Source of the DNA: Candidatus Melainabacteria bacterium
GTDB taxonomy: Bacteria > Cyanobacteriota > Vampirovibrionia > 2-02-FULL-35-15
NCBI GenBank assembly: GCA_023250195.1
Contig: JAHFBF010000001.1
Location: 124,001 to 188,000, forward strand
Length of the DNA: 64,000 nt
Direction: 5' to 3'
Shown here: in pieces, positions 35,763 to 44,319 of the stretch
How the letters are laid out: every line of letters begins with the position of its first letter
Position numbering within the stretch: position 1 is the stretch's first letter
Notes under the pieces: generated by a model
The model's database searches: none
What the model saw: only the letters and a program-made list of their open reading frames with translations
Told to the model about the DNA's origin: nothing
Position numbers and translations under genes: made by a program

Positions 35763-38246
35763 ATGAAATTAAATCTAAAAATACTTATTATTACGGCCCT
35801 TCTTTCAAGCATTTGTTTAATAACAGCGTTTACCCTTTTATACACACTATTCAGCCAGCCTAAAAGAAGTGGAATGGTCAATATAAGCGGTTTACATGAC
35901 AAAGTAAACATTTACTTTGATAAACACGGCAGAGCACATGTGTTTGCAAAAAACCTTCATGACCTTGTTTTTACACAGGGCTACTTAACAGCTCAGGATC
36001 GTTTATTTCAGATTGATATTACAAGACGTGCAGCAAAGGGTGAACTTGCGGAAATTCTTGGAAAAAAGGGATTAATCAGAGATAAGTTTGCAAGAACAAT
36101 CGGGCTATTATGCAGTGCTGAAAAAGAATTAAAAGGCTCAAGCAAAGCAAGCCATCAAATACTAAATTATTACAGCGAAGGTGTTACTGCATACATTAAA
36201 AAGCACAAATACAATCTTCCTCTTGAATTTAGAGTTTTAAACTACAGACCAAAACCATGGAAACCAGTTGACTCAATTTTAATTTTTAAACAAATTGCCG
36301 AGGTAACAGATACAAGCTGGCAGATTGATTTAATAAGACAGGAAATTTACAAGAGACTTCCACCTGAAAAAGCACAAGAGCTCTTTGAGCAAAGCTTTCC
36401 AGGCAATCCTATAATAAACTACAATGCAAAAAGATATCTTGTTTTTAATGATTATATTTTAAAGAAGCCAAACCTGCTTCAAAAATGGAAAAGTGTAAAA
36501 GAAAGGGTTACATTAAAAAAGATCCTGGAAGCACCCTATTTTAAAATCAAAAGAGCAATAATTGAAGCTGCAGATTTTCTAAGAAACGGAGCAGATCGCT
36601 GGGAAGGCTTTAACTGGGGCTCTAACTGCTGGGTCATTGGCACAGATAAAAACAGATCTCCAATCCTTTCAAATGATCCCCATATGGAACTGGCTAATCC
36701 AAGTTTCTGGTACCCTATTCATTTAGTAGACAAGAAAGATGGAATAAATTTTTTAGGACTTAGTATTCCTGGAATACCGGGAATATTAATTGGACACAAT
36801 GGAAAAGTGGCATGGGGAATAACCAGCTTATCTGCTGATGTTCAGGATGTTTTTATTGGAGAATTCAAGGATAAAAAATCATTGCTTTACAAAACCGGAA
36901 CCTCATGGGAAAAAGCAGCTGTAATTAAATCGAAAATTAAGATAAAAAATCATAGAGAACCATACATCCACAAAACAATTCTTACTAACTGCGGTCCAAT
37001 TCTTGATCGAGACGGTTCAAAAGCAATTGCACTCAAATGGAGTCTTGCTGATGCCGATAATAAAGATTCAGTAAGTGCCATCTGGGGGTTAAGTAAAGTT
37101 AGAAACTGGAATGAGTTTAGAAGTGACTTAAAAAAATATAATGCTTCTACTCTTAGTTTTCACTATGTCGATAAAGATGGAAATATTGGCTATCAGGCAA
37201 CAGGGGTAATCCCATACAGAAAAGACATTACAGGCAGTTTACCTGTTTCAGGGTTTAGCTGTAATGAGCACTGGTCAGGAAATATTCCTTTCGAAGAACT
37301 CCCTCATGCATACAACCCAAAGGTAAATTACATTGTAAGTGCAAATAATAAAGTTGTAAGTTCAGACTACAAGTACAACTTAGGAAATAATTTTCTATCT
37401 CCATTTAGAGCAGTCAGAATCAGCACAGTCCTTTCTCAAAAGAAAGATTTAAGCTTGGAATCAAATAAAGAAATTCAAAAAGATCTCTATAGCTGGGTTG
37501 CTAATTATTTAACAGTACAAATTTTAGAAGCATACTACAAATCAAAGATGTCAAATCAAGATTTGTTGCCGGCTATTCAGCTCTTGAATAAGTGGGATTT
37601 TAATTTAACAGCAGACAGCCCTCAGGCATTGATTTTTGAAAAGACTTATGAAAACCTACTTAAGAAGATTCTTTCAAACAAACTTGGCAGCGATCTCTCA
37701 AAAGACTATTTAAAAGAATGGAGAGCCGGAAGTCTTGCACTGATAAATATATTAATCAGCGGAGATAATTTCTGGCTGCCAGGCGGGATTAAAAGCTATG
37801 ATTCACTTTTATTAATTTCACTTTCCGATGCCATAAAAGAGATTAAAGCACTTACAAAAACAGATAATCCGGCAAATTGGAGCTGGGGAAAATATCATAC
37901 CCTGACCATAGAACACCCATTCAGTAAAGGCTTAGCAATTCTTAGCCCACTTACAAATGCCGGTCCCACAAGCGTAGGGGGGGACAGGGATACAATAAGT
38001 GCATTTGGAACAAATAATAATTTAAAAGTCGTCTGGGGACCCTCTGCAAGGGTAGTTATAGACTTAAAAGACTTAAACAAAGCTCATGTACAAATTCCCC
38101 TTGGAACCTCAGCACAGCTGGGTAGCCCATATTATAGAGATCAAACAAAAGGCTGGATTGAAAATAATGATGTCTCATTTGTTTATGACGATGCAGTGAT
38201 TACAAAAAGTGCTAGAGAGAGCCTGGTTCTAAAGCCTTTGTATTAA
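35763..38246 (+). CDS. Penicillin acylase family protein
   Basis: N-terminal nucleophile hydrolase, 827 residues from the ATG at 35763 (the frame opens further upstream into the cca region, unlikely to be coding). An N-terminal membrane segment (ILIITALLSSICLITAFTLLY) suggests export or anchoring. The maturation site is NWGSNCWVI: Ser after Gly would become the N-terminal nucleophile of the beta chain, preceded by the alpha chain and spacer. VSGFSCNEHW, YIVSANNKV and GPTSVGGDRDTI are family blocks. Members cleave amide bonds of acyl-homoserine lactones, penicillins or other N-acyl compounds; the substrate is unknown. It precedes yajQ by 10 nt. Confidence 0.92.
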   Translation: MKLNLKILIITALLSSICLITAFTLLYTLFSQPKRSGMVNISGLHDKVNIYFDKHGRAHVFAKNLHDLVFTQGYLTAQDRLFQIDITRRAAKGELAEILGKKGLIRDKFARTIGLLCSAEKELKGSSKASHQILNYYSEGVTAYIKKHKYNLPLEFRVLNYRPKPWKPVDSILIFKQIAEVTDTSWQIDLIRQEIYKRLPPEKAQELFEQSFPGNPIINYNAKRYLVFNDYILKKPNLLQKWKSVKERVTLKKILEAPYFKIKRAIIEAADFLRNGADRWEGFNWGSNCWVIGTDKNRSPILSNDPHMELANPSFWYPIHLVDKKDGINFLGLSIPGIPGILIGHNGKVAWGITSLSADVQDVFIGEFKDKKSLLYKTGTSWEKAAVIKSKIKIKNHREPYIHKTILTNCGPILDRDGSKAIALKWSLADADNKDSVSAIWGLSKVRNWNEFRSDLKKYNASTLSFHYVDKDGNIGYQATGVIPYRKDITGSLPVSGFSCNEHWSGNIPFEELPHAYNPKVNYIVSANNKVVSSDYKYNLGNNFLSPFRAVRISTVLSQKKDLSLESNKEIQKDLYSWVANYLTVQILEAYYKSKMSNQDLLPAIQLLNKWDFNLTADSPQALIFEKTYENLLKKILSNKLGSDLSKDYLKEWRAGSLALINILISGDNFWLPGGIKSYDSLLLISLSDAIKEIKALTKTDNPANWSWGKYHTLTIEHPFSKGLAILSPLTNAGPTSVGGDRDTISAFGTNNNLKVVWGPSARVVIDLKDLNKAHVQIPLGTSAQLGSPYYRDQTKGWIENNDVSFVYDDAVITKSARESLVLKPLY

Positions 38247-38256
38247 AATAAATATT

Positions 38257-38754
38257 ATGCCTGAAGAAAACTCCTTTGACCTTGTAAGTAAAGTCGATCT
38301 GCAGAATTTAGATAATGCAGTAAACAACGCTATGAAAGAAATTAAAAACAGATATGATTTAAAAAACACAAGCAGTTCAATTGAACTTGATAAAGGAGAA
38401 AATACTGTTAAATTAATTGCAGATGCAGATTTTCAGTTAGATCAAATAACCCAGGTTTTGTATCAAAAAATGGTAAAACTTGGAATTGATATTAAGGCTA
38501 TAAAATCAAAAGGACGCGAAAAAGCAGGTGGAGACAAGGTTTGTGAAGTGTTTACACCTATAAACGGAATCGAGCAGGAAATTGCAAAAAAAATTGTAAA
38601 GGATATAAAAGATTCAAAGCTTAAAGTACAAATTACTATTCAAGGAGAGCAAATTAGAATTTCAGGAAAATCAAGAGATGAGCTTCAAGCAGTAATTTCA
38701 AATGTCAGACAAAAAGATTATGGTATTGCTCTGCAGTTTGGGAACTATCGTTAA
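38257..38754 (+). CDS. yajQ: YajQ family nucleotide-binding protein
   Basis: 165 residues, the usual size. FDLVSKVDLQNLDNAVNNAMKEI, NRYDLKNT, KSKGREKAGGDKV and ISGKSRDELQAVI with the end GIALQFGNYR are the family signature. The protein has two ferredoxin-like folds; YajQ binds cyclic di-GMP in Xanthomonas and other nucleotides or tRNA in E. coli. It is 10 nt downstream of the acylase gene and overlaps a convergent membrane gene by 4 nt. Confidence 0.96.
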   Translation: MPEENSFDLVSKVDLQNLDNAVNNAMKEIKNRYDLKNTSSSIELDKGENTVKLIADADFQLDQITQVLYQKMVKLGIDIKAIKSKGREKAGGDKVCEVFTPINGIEQEIAKKIVKDIKDSKLKVQITIQGEQIRISGKSRDELQAVISNVRQKDYGIALQFGNYR

Positions 38755-39320
38755 ATCCTATTATTTACAAGCTTGTTTTTTATAAAAAATCCGATCGACA
38801 CAACTATAGCCAGTACAATAGCAACCAATAAAACAGTTTTTTCAAACTGAACTCTTAACTGTTCACCTATAAAGCTTGCTGTATTTGCTACTAAAATATA
38901 TCTTAAGCTTCTAACCGGAAAACTAACACATGCAAATAAAATCGGATTAAATCTCATTAAACCACTTCCAAGAGTAAGCGCCTTATACGGAATTGGGGTA
39001 AAGGCATCAATTACAATTGCCCAGACACCAAACTTTTGAAAAAGTATTTCACCTTTTTCTATAACAGAGAATTTGGGGAAAATCTTATCTACAATTTTTC
39101 TTCCACCAAACCTGCCCACACAATAACCTATACACCCACCAATTACAGAGCCAACACTACAAATTAATGCAAGTATCGTAGGATTTGAAATGTTCTGTAT
39201 TGCAAGGGTAGATAATAAAAAATCCGGTGGTAACGGTAAAATAAATCCATCAAAAAATGCATTAAAAAATAAACCAGTGGTACCATATTGTTTAAAGAAT
39301 TCTTTTATAGTGTCTAACAT
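38751..39320 (-). CDS. DedA/YqaA family membrane protein
   Basis: 189 residues with four or more hydrophobic helices (TGLFFNAFFDGFILPLPPDF, ILALICSVGSVIGGCIGYCVG, VWAIVIDAFTPIPYKALTLG, TVLLVAIVLAIVVSIGFFI). PLPPDFLL, IGYCVGRFGGRKI and FTPIPYKALTLGSG correspond to the VTT (SNARE-associated) domain, here the YqaA variant with TPIPYK replacing PxPG. Relatives are proposed lipid (e.g. C55-P or phosphatidylserine) flippases or transporters. Length fits. Convergent with yajQ. Confidence 0.88.
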   Translation of the reverse strand: MLDTIKEFFKQYGTTGLFFNAFFDGFILPLPPDFLLSTLAIQNISNPTILALICSVGSVIGGCIGYCVGRFGGRKIVDKIFPKFSVIEKGEILFQKFGVWAIVIDAFTPIPYKALTLGSGLMRFNPILFACVSFPVRSLRYILVANTASFIGEQLRVQFEKTVLLVAIVLAIVVSIGFFIKNKLVNNRI

Positions 39321-39365
39321 AAATTAAAAAATTAAATGCAAATTAGTCAGTATAACATTTCAAAG

Positions 39366-39402
39366 CGAGCTATTTATAGCGAAGAGTGAGCAAGGAAGAT
39401 GG
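39366..39402 (+). repeat. Repeat-derived sequence before hisC
   Basis: GCGAAGAGTGAGCAAGGAAG resembles GCGAAGAATGAGCAAGGAGG of 25984-26027. It places an AAGGA site 11-16 nt before the ATG at 39410 and contains an earlier in-frame GTG at 39386. Confidence 0.5.
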
Positions 39403-39409
39403 CAAAAAA

Positions 39410-40516
39410 ATGCGAAAAAAAAATTACGCTGTAAAGAATCTACGCTCTATAATACTTAACCTGCATCAGTATACAGCAGGCAAGTCAATTGGTGAAATAG
39501 CAAATAAATACAAACTTAATCCAAGTCAAATCTTAAAACTTGGTAGTAATGAAAATGTATTAGGCTCTTCACTAAAAGCAAAAATTGCAGCAACTTTTGC
39601 ACTGGAAAAAGTAAATATTTATCCTGAAGTAGTTTCCACAGAACTGTCAAATAAAATTAAAAAAAAATATAGACTAAAAGATGTCGAGGTTGTAGTAGGC
39701 AATGGCATGGACCAAATCCTGGAAATGCTAGTCCGGTTATTTCTTAATAACGGAGATGAAACTATAATCTCCGTACCCACATTTACTCCATACGAATTAT
39801 CAACCCTCTGGGCTGGTGCAAAACCAAGATTGATACCGCTTTTAAAAAACACTTACCAGATGGATGTAGAAAAGATTCTTGGAACAATAAATAAAAAAAC
39901 AAAAATAATATATATTTGTTCACCAAACAATCCAACAGGAAATTCAATGAAAGAGGAAGATATTAAAAAAATCATTGAGTCTACGGATAAAATTGTCTTT
40001 CTGGATGAAGCCTATATAGAGTTTGCCGGAAAATCACTTTTAAAATGGGTTGAAAAGTATCCCAACTTAATTATTGGAAGGACTTTTTCAAAGGTATATG
40101 GATTAGCCGGTTACAGAGTTGGATATGCATTTATTCATAAAAGTCTTATAAATTATTATTTAAATTCAATTACACCATTTGTGGTCTCCCGTCCGGGTCA
40201 AGCTGCAGCACTTGCAGCACTTGATGATCATGATTTCTTTAATAGAAGCATACAAATGGTAAAAGAAGGAAAAGAATTCTATTATAAAGAGCTATCAAAC
40301 ATTGGAGTCAAATTTCTTCCTACTAATTCAAACTTTATTGCTCTAAACACTTATCCTAAGAAATCAAAACTAATTGCCACTAATCTTTTAGAGAGAGGAA
40401 TCATAACAAGAGAATGTACTTCATTTGGTTATGGTGGAGAGTATTTACTTAGAATTACAATTGGAACAAGAGAACAGAATAAAAGGGTTTTGGAAACACT
40501 AAAAGAAGCCCTATAG
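39410..40516 (+). CDS. hisC: Histidinol-phosphate aminotransferase
   Basis: PLP-dependent transamination of imidazole acetol phosphate in histidine synthesis, also often acting on phenylalanine/tyrosine. 368 residues from the ATG at 39410; a GTG at 39386 is possible. Motifs: KLGSNENVLGSS, VVVGNGMDQILE, the CSPNNPTGN Asn, LDEAYIEFAG, the PLP Lys in TFSKVYGLAGYRVGYAF, and the C-terminal Arg in LLRITIGTREQN. No his operon neighbours; a lone hisC is common. Upstream is a repeat-derived ribosome-binding region. Confidence 0.93.
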   Translation: MRKKNYAVKNLRSIILNLHQYTAGKSIGEIANKYKLNPSQILKLGSNENVLGSSLKAKIAATFALEKVNIYPEVVSTELSNKIKKKYRLKDVEVVVGNGMDQILEMLVRLFLNNGDETIISVPTFTPYELSTLWAGAKPRLIPLLKNTYQMDVEKILGTINKKTKIIYICSPNNPTGNSMKEEDIKKIIESTDKIVFLDEAYIEFAGKSLLKWVEKYPNLIIGRTFSKVYGLAGYRVGYAFIHKSLINYYLNSITPFVVSRPGQAAALAALDDHDFFNRSIQMVKEGKEFYYKELSNIGVKFLPTNSNFIALNTYPKKSKLIATNLLERGIITRECTSFGYGGEYLLRITIGTREQNKRVLETLKEAL

Positions 40517-40524
40517 TAACGTAA

Positions 40525-40608
40525 TGTCATTCTCCGGCTTGACCGGAGAATCCAGATATTAACCCGATAGCTTCAATCTTCTGGATTCCCGCTTTCGCGG
40601 GAATGACA
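40525..40608. repeat. Dispersed two-hairpin palindromic element (copy)
   Basis: TGTCATTCTCCGG...CCGGAGAATCCAG, spacer, CTGGATTCCCGC...GCGGGAATGACA. Same layout and ends as 27548-27628. It fills the gap between the convergent hisC and glycosyltransferase genes. Confidence 0.92.
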
Positions 40609-40615
40609 TCAAGAA

Positions 40616-41917
40616 TTAATACGCCTGCACTCTCGTAGAATAATCTCTGATGATTCGTGCTGCTTCTTCGTCAGGCAGATAGTCTCTTGCAATTTTGCTC
40701 ATCTTCTTCGAAGCATCTGAAAATGCCTGTTCATTTAGCATATATCGAACCTGAACTAAAAGAGTTTCTACATTTAAATCTCTATATGAAAGCATTGAAG
40801 CTAAACCAAGTTCGCATAATCTTTTTGCATTTGACTCCTGCTCTACCTGACCAGAGTCAGGCACTACAAGCATTGGCACACCAAGTGTAATTAGCTCCAT
40901 CGCTGTACTGTGTCCTGCCTGAGTAATAACCAGATCTGAACTTAAATAAAATTCTTCAGGATTATCCACAAAACCAGCAAGATATAAATTTGGCAGAACA
41001 ATATCAGACTTAAAGTCACCTAAAACAACAAACAAAACATCAGGCATTTGTTTAGCAAGCAATGGAATTACATCAAATAGCGGCTTTCTATATCTATGCC
41101 CACCCAAAGTACAAACAATTTTCTTTGTAAATCTCTGAAAACCAGAAGGAAGAAAATCTTTATGATCAGAACGAATAAGCATTTTCCAGCTCCAGGGCAA
41201 TAGTGGTCCAAGAAACCTTTGTTTCTTTTTTACAAAATTTTCATTGCATAAAAGCGGCAGACACAAAGAATATGGAGGCGGCAAATCAGGAATAAATATC
41301 TCATCAGTAGCTTTAAGCCAGTCTTTTACTACTTTTAAGAAGAATGGCTCAGCTGCATTTGTTAAAACTGCTTTAGTTCCTGCCCTAAGCCATTCTCTAA
41401 GTGACTTTTCTATGAGACTGTCTTCTAAATTATTTAATTCGGCTTCAAAAAATGGAGCAAATGTAGTCTGGTTTGTAAGTAAAATACAGGGTATTCCAAG
41501 TTTATGAGCAGCAAAAACTGATGCACTTCTTGAATCAGAGACTACACAGGTTACTCCATAATTTTGGATTATTTTTATTTCTTCCCTTATTAACTGATTA
41601 ATAGCTACAGGCCATGAACTGTTTTTCAAAATAGTTAAACTAATATCAAAACTTCCATCTTTACCTACAAAACTTATCTCAGGACATATTTCTACCGTTG
41701 TAAAAGCCATATTTTCAAATCTTTTTAAGACATATCCATAACTACCTAAAATAACTTCTTCAGGATTTAACTGTCTTGCTATTGCAAGAACTCTGCTTGA
41801 GTGCCCATATCCTTCACCATTTACTGAAAAATAAATTTTATGCTTAATCTCTTTTCTTCCTGTTACATTTGAAGAAAGCAGATTAATGGAATCTTTTTGT
41901 AATATCTGATTTTTCAT
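40616..41917 (-). CDS. MurG-like (GT28/GT1-type) glycosyltransferase
   Basis: About 433 residues from the ATG at 41917; a TTG three codons upstream (41926) could also serve. GT-B fold: an N-terminal KIYFSVNGEGYGHSSRVLAIAR block with the acceptor-side GxGH, a Rossmann domain with VVSDSRSASVFAAHKLGIPCIL, and a C-terminal nucleotide-sugar site (VCTLGGHRYRKPL, LYLAGFVDNPEEFYLSSDLVITQAGHSTAMELITLGVPMLVVP). The GHSTAMEL/GVPML block is like MurG and UDP-glycosyltransferases. It probably builds a surface or lipid-linked glycan; donor and acceptor are unknown. No ribosome-binding site is clear. Confidence 0.88.
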   Translation of the reverse strand: MKNQILQKDSINLLSSNVTGRKEIKHKIYFSVNGEGYGHSSRVLAIARQLNPEEVILGSYGYVLKRFENMAFTTVEICPEISFVGKDGSFDISLTILKNSSWPVAINQLIREEIKIIQNYGVTCVVSDSRSASVFAAHKLGIPCILLTNQTTFAPFFEAELNNLEDSLIEKSLREWLRAGTKAVLTNAAEPFFLKVVKDWLKATDEIFIPDLPPPYSLCLPLLCNENFVKKKQRFLGPLLPWSWKMLIRSDHKDFLPSGFQRFTKKIVCTLGGHRYRKPLFDVIPLLAKQMPDVLFVVLGDFKSDIVLPNLYLAGFVDNPEEFYLSSDLVITQAGHSTAMELITLGVPMLVVPDSGQVEQESNAKRLCELGLASMLSYRDLNVETLLVQVRYMLNEQAFSDASKKMSKIARDYLPDEEAARIIRDYSTRVQAY

Positions 41918-42078
41918 AAAAGACAAGCCTGGTTAAATTTTATTACCGGTTATTATAAGCTATTACAATCTTTATATTTTATTATGAATTAAGGCTAAGA
42001 TAAGGCAGAAAAAGGCAGAAGTGTGATTAATCGCACCCCTACCTTCAATATGTTAAAATCCTTTGTGTTTTGTTATTC

Positions 42079-42143
42079 ACCGCCCTCCTTGCTCATTCTT
42101 CGCTTGCTCGCTTCGCGGGCGAAGGGGTCGGGCTTTGCAAAGT
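42079..42143 (-). repeat. Longer inverted copy of the 25984-26027 repeat
   Basis: Read on the minus strand: ACTTTGCAAAGCCCGA, about 21 nt of extra GC-rich sequence (CCTTCGCCCGCGAAG), then AAGCGAAGAATGAGC and AAGGAGGGCGGT. The extra block is itself a hairpin and is missing from the other copy. Confidence 0.85.
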
Positions 42144-42174
42144 ATTTATGGTCTACTGTTTTATTACACTGTAC

Positions 42175-42203
42175 AGATTTTGCCGAATGAATCGACAAAA
42201 TCT
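42175..42203. repeat. Palindrome of the GATTT-CCGA family
   Basis: AGATTTTG.CCGA and TCGA.CAAAATCT arms. Relatives are at 19781-19808 and 25924-25953. Confidence 0.75.
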
Positions 42204-42266
42204 TTCTTCGTTGACTGGTTATTGGTAAACTATTGTGGTACCTGAATAATAATTTTAACCTAATTT

Positions 42267-43055
42267 ATGGCCGTTAAAACTGCAACACAACCTGTAATAA
42301 AGCTAGAAGACGTTTCCTGCTACTATAACGATTTTTTAGCAGTTAAAGGCGTTAATTTAGAAATTGAAGCAAATAAAATTACTGCACTGATTGGACCATC
42401 AGGATGTGGTAAATCAACTGTTCTTAGAGCACTAAATAGAATGAATGACACAGTCCCAGGTTCAAGAATCACAGGATCAATATTAATCCACAACGAAAAT
42501 ATTTATCAAAATGCTATTGATTTAATTGAACTTAGAAGAAAGATTGGAATGGTTTTCCAGAGGCCCTATCCGTTTCCTATGAGTATATATGACAATGTTG
42601 CTTATGGACCAAGAATGCATGGAATAAAAGATAAAAAGATTCTTGATGAAATTATTACCCATAGTTTAGAACAGGCAGCTCTCTGGGGTGAGGTAAACGA
42701 TAAATTATTAGAAAATGCATATGAACTTTCCGGCGGTCAGCAGCAAAGATTATGCATTGCAAGAGCCCTTGCTGTTGAACCAGAGATACTGCTTTTAGAT
42801 GAACCATGTTCAGCTCTTGATCCTATTGCTACTTTGAAAATTGAAGACTTATTAAATGAGCTTAAAAAAGAATTAACCATTGTTATTGTTACTCACAATA
42901 TGCAACAGGCAAGTAGAATCTCGGATAATACTGCTTTTTTCTGGACCACAGAGGAAAGAACAGGATTTTTAGTCGAGTATGATTCTACTGCACAAATATT
43001 CAGCAGCCCACACGATAAGAGAACTGAAGATTATATAACAGGAAGATTTGGTTAA
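42267..43055 (+). CDS. pstB: Phosphate ABC transporter ATP-binding protein
   Basis: ATPase of the Pst high-affinity phosphate importer. 262 residues. Walker [10 protein letters not shown], the PstB hallmark [14 protein letters not shown]-loop [19 protein letters not shown], signature LSGGQQQR, Walker [16 protein letters not shown], and H-loop [13 protein letters not shown]. The membrane and binding subunits (pstSCA) are not adjacent. The stop overlaps the ATG of rfaE2 by one base (TAATG), so the two are coupled although their functions differ. Confidence 0.96.
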   Translation: MAVKTATQPVIKLEDVSCYYNDFLAVKGVNLEIEANKITALIGPSGCGKSTVLRALNRMNDTVPGSRITGSILIHNENIYQNAIDLIELRRKIGMVFQRPYPFPMSIYDNVAYGPRMHGIKDKKILDEIITHSLEQAALWGEVNDKLLENAYELSGGQQQRLCIARALAVEPEILLLDEPCSALDPIATLKIEDLLNELKKELTIVIVTHNMQQASRISDNTAFFWTTEERTGFLVEYDSTAQIFSSPHDKRTEDYITGRFG

Positions 43056-43525
43056 TGGCAGAAATCGTATCAATAGAGGACCTAAAAAACAAAATTGAAT
43101 TCTTGCGCTCAACAAAACTAGATTTAAAGGTAGTTGCTACAAATGGTTGCTTTGATATCCTGCATATTGGACATATCAGATCACTTCAAAAAGCAAAATC
43201 TCTTGGAAATATTTTAGTAGTTGGATTGAACAGCGATGCTTCAGTAAAGAAATTAAAAGGAAAAGATAGACCAATAAACAATGAAAAAGATCGTGCTGAA
43301 ATTCTGGCTGCATTGTCCTGCATTGATTATGTAAGTATTTTTAATGAAGATACAGCCGAAAAGTTCCTGGAAATTCTTAAACCAAACATTTATGTTAAGG
43401 GAGGAGAATATAGTGTAGATATACTCCCCGAAGCAAAAGTAGTTAAAAAGTACGGGGGAGAAATCTTTTTAGTTCCAATGCTCCCGGATTTATCAACTAC
43501 CAAAATCATAGAGAAATTAACTTAA
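43055..43525 (+). CDS. rfaE2: D-glycero-beta-D-manno-heptose 1-phosphate adenylyltransferase
   Basis: Activates heptose-1-phosphate to ADP-heptose (HldE C-terminal activity as a stand-alone protein). 156 residues. Cytidylyltransferase-fold motifs NGCFDILHIGHIRSLQKAKSLG, LNSDASVKKLKGKDRP and the end LVPMLPDLSTTKIIEKL are complete. It implies an ADP-heptose pathway, hence LPS-like heptose or glycoprotein heptose, and so a diderm envelope. The kinase half (RfaE1) and GmhA/GmhB are not in the window. Confidence 0.95.
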   Translation: MAEIVSIEDLKNKIEFLRSTKLDLKVVATNGCFDILHIGHIRSLQKAKSLGNILVVGLNSDASVKKLKGKDRPINNEKDRAEILAALSCIDYVSIFNEDTAEKFLEILKPNIYVKGGEYSVDILPEAKVVKKYGGEIFLVPMLPDLSTTKIIEKLT

Positions 43526-43587
43526 GTAAAAACCCCTTAAATGACCCAAACAAATTAAAAAAAATTAAGGTGTTCCCCTCTATCTTT

Positions 43588-43615
43588 TTGAAAACAATAT
43601 TTGCTAATATAAAAT
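43588..43615 (+). promoter_or_regulatory. Possible sigma-70-type promoter before the 68-residue gene
   Basis: TTGAAA and TAAAAT are separated by 16 nt, about 60 nt before the ATG at 43673. Consensus-like but in A/T-rich DNA, so weak support. Confidence 0.35.
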
Positions 43616-43672
43616 TAAGAAACTATTAAGGAACCAATTACTTAATCAAACAACTTTATTTAAGGAGCATTT

Positions 43673-43879
43673 ATGGCAAAATACACTCAAAAATGGCAAA
43701 TAGCCTATGTGGCAAAGAAACTAAGACAAGAAAAGAAAGTTACGTTAACCTGCCTACAAAGCGAAACATCCTTAATAATTGAAATGTTACGTGCTTTTAG
43801 TAACTCAAATCCTATTTTGAGACAGTCCGTATGCACACCAAACTCACAAGAAGTACTTTTAGAAATTGTTAACCCATAG
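43673..43879 (+). CDS. Small unrecognised protein (68 residues)
   Basis: Short, basic (YTQKWQIAYVAKKLRQEKKV), with two Cys far apart and no signal peptide. A good AAGGAG site lies 7 nt before the ATG, which argues for a real gene. No family recognised. A heptamer array follows directly and may terminate transcription. Confidence 0.65.
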   Translation: MAKYTQKWQIAYVAKKLRQEKKVTLTCLQSETSLIIEMLRAFSNSNPILRQSVCTPNSQEVLLEIVNP

Positions 43880-43882
43880 AAC

Positions 43883-43938
43883 AAAAGTCAAAAGTTAAAA
43901 CTTAAAGCTCAAAACTTTTAACTTTTAACCTTTAACTT
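43883..43938. repeat. Eight-unit A/T-rich heptamer array with inverted halves
   Basis: AAAAGTC, AAAAGTT, AAAACTT, AAAGCTC, AAAACTT, TTAACTT, TTAACCT, TTAACTT, followed by TT, with strict 7-nt period. The two halves are inverted, so it forms a long hairpin ending in T-rich sequence and can act as a bidirectional terminator between convergent genes. Confidence 0.88.
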
Positions 43939-43939
43939 T

Positions 43940-44122
43940 TTAGCTATCCACAGAATCATCTGTTATTTTTTCTTCTAAATTATCTACGAATTCAAGCATC
44001 ATTCCTAATTTCCTTAATTTATCCTCTTTAAAAATAATATCTTTAGCCAGCTCTTTTCTATGCTGATAAAGCTCACTAAGACCTTTAGCTAACGTTCTAA
44101 ATTCTTCTGTTATTGTTGTCAT
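43940..44122 (-). CDS. Small unrecognised protein (60 residues), predicted helical
   Basis: Charged, helix-rich sequence (EEFRTLAKGLSELYQHRKEL, LRKLGMMLEFVDNLEEKI) with an ATG at 44122; no clear ribosome-binding site. Amphipathic spacing suggests a coiled coil. It is downstream, on the same strand, of the 537-residue unknown gene (198-nt gap). Real coding is likely but not certain. Confidence 0.5.
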   Translation of the reverse strand: MTTITEEFRTLAKGLSELYQHRKELAKDIIFKEDKLRKLGMMLEFVDNLEEKITDDSVDS

Positions 44123-44319
44123 ATTAATATCTATCTTGTTTTCAAAATTAACTAGTTTTAAGTTTCGGCAAATACAACTTAAACAAAAGACTTAAACAGG
44201 GATAGCCTGTAGTGATTATCAAATTATTACAAATCCTTTTAAATTACTTATCTGGCTTATCCGGCAAATCCAGGCTCATATAAAGGATCAGCTAAAGAAA
44301 AAATAAACCGGGGTTACTA

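Larger units (their letters stand above)
41918..42266. other. 349-bp repeat-rich intergenic region before pstB
   Basis: Divergent space holding an inverted copy of the elbB-upstream repeat (42079-42143) and a GATTT-CCGA palindrome (42175-42203). A frame at 42063-42245 is open only because of the repeat and is not a gene. I see no RNA gene or firm promoter. Confidence 0.6.

Noticed and set aside
35696-35911. 72-residue N-terminal extension of the CCA enzyme
   Set aside because: It overlaps the divergent acylase gene, and the family begins near MNLPNLLDLALP at 35695.
42063-42245. A 60-residue ORF before pstB
   Set aside because: It is made of two dispersed repeats and has no ribosome-binding site or protein-like composition.
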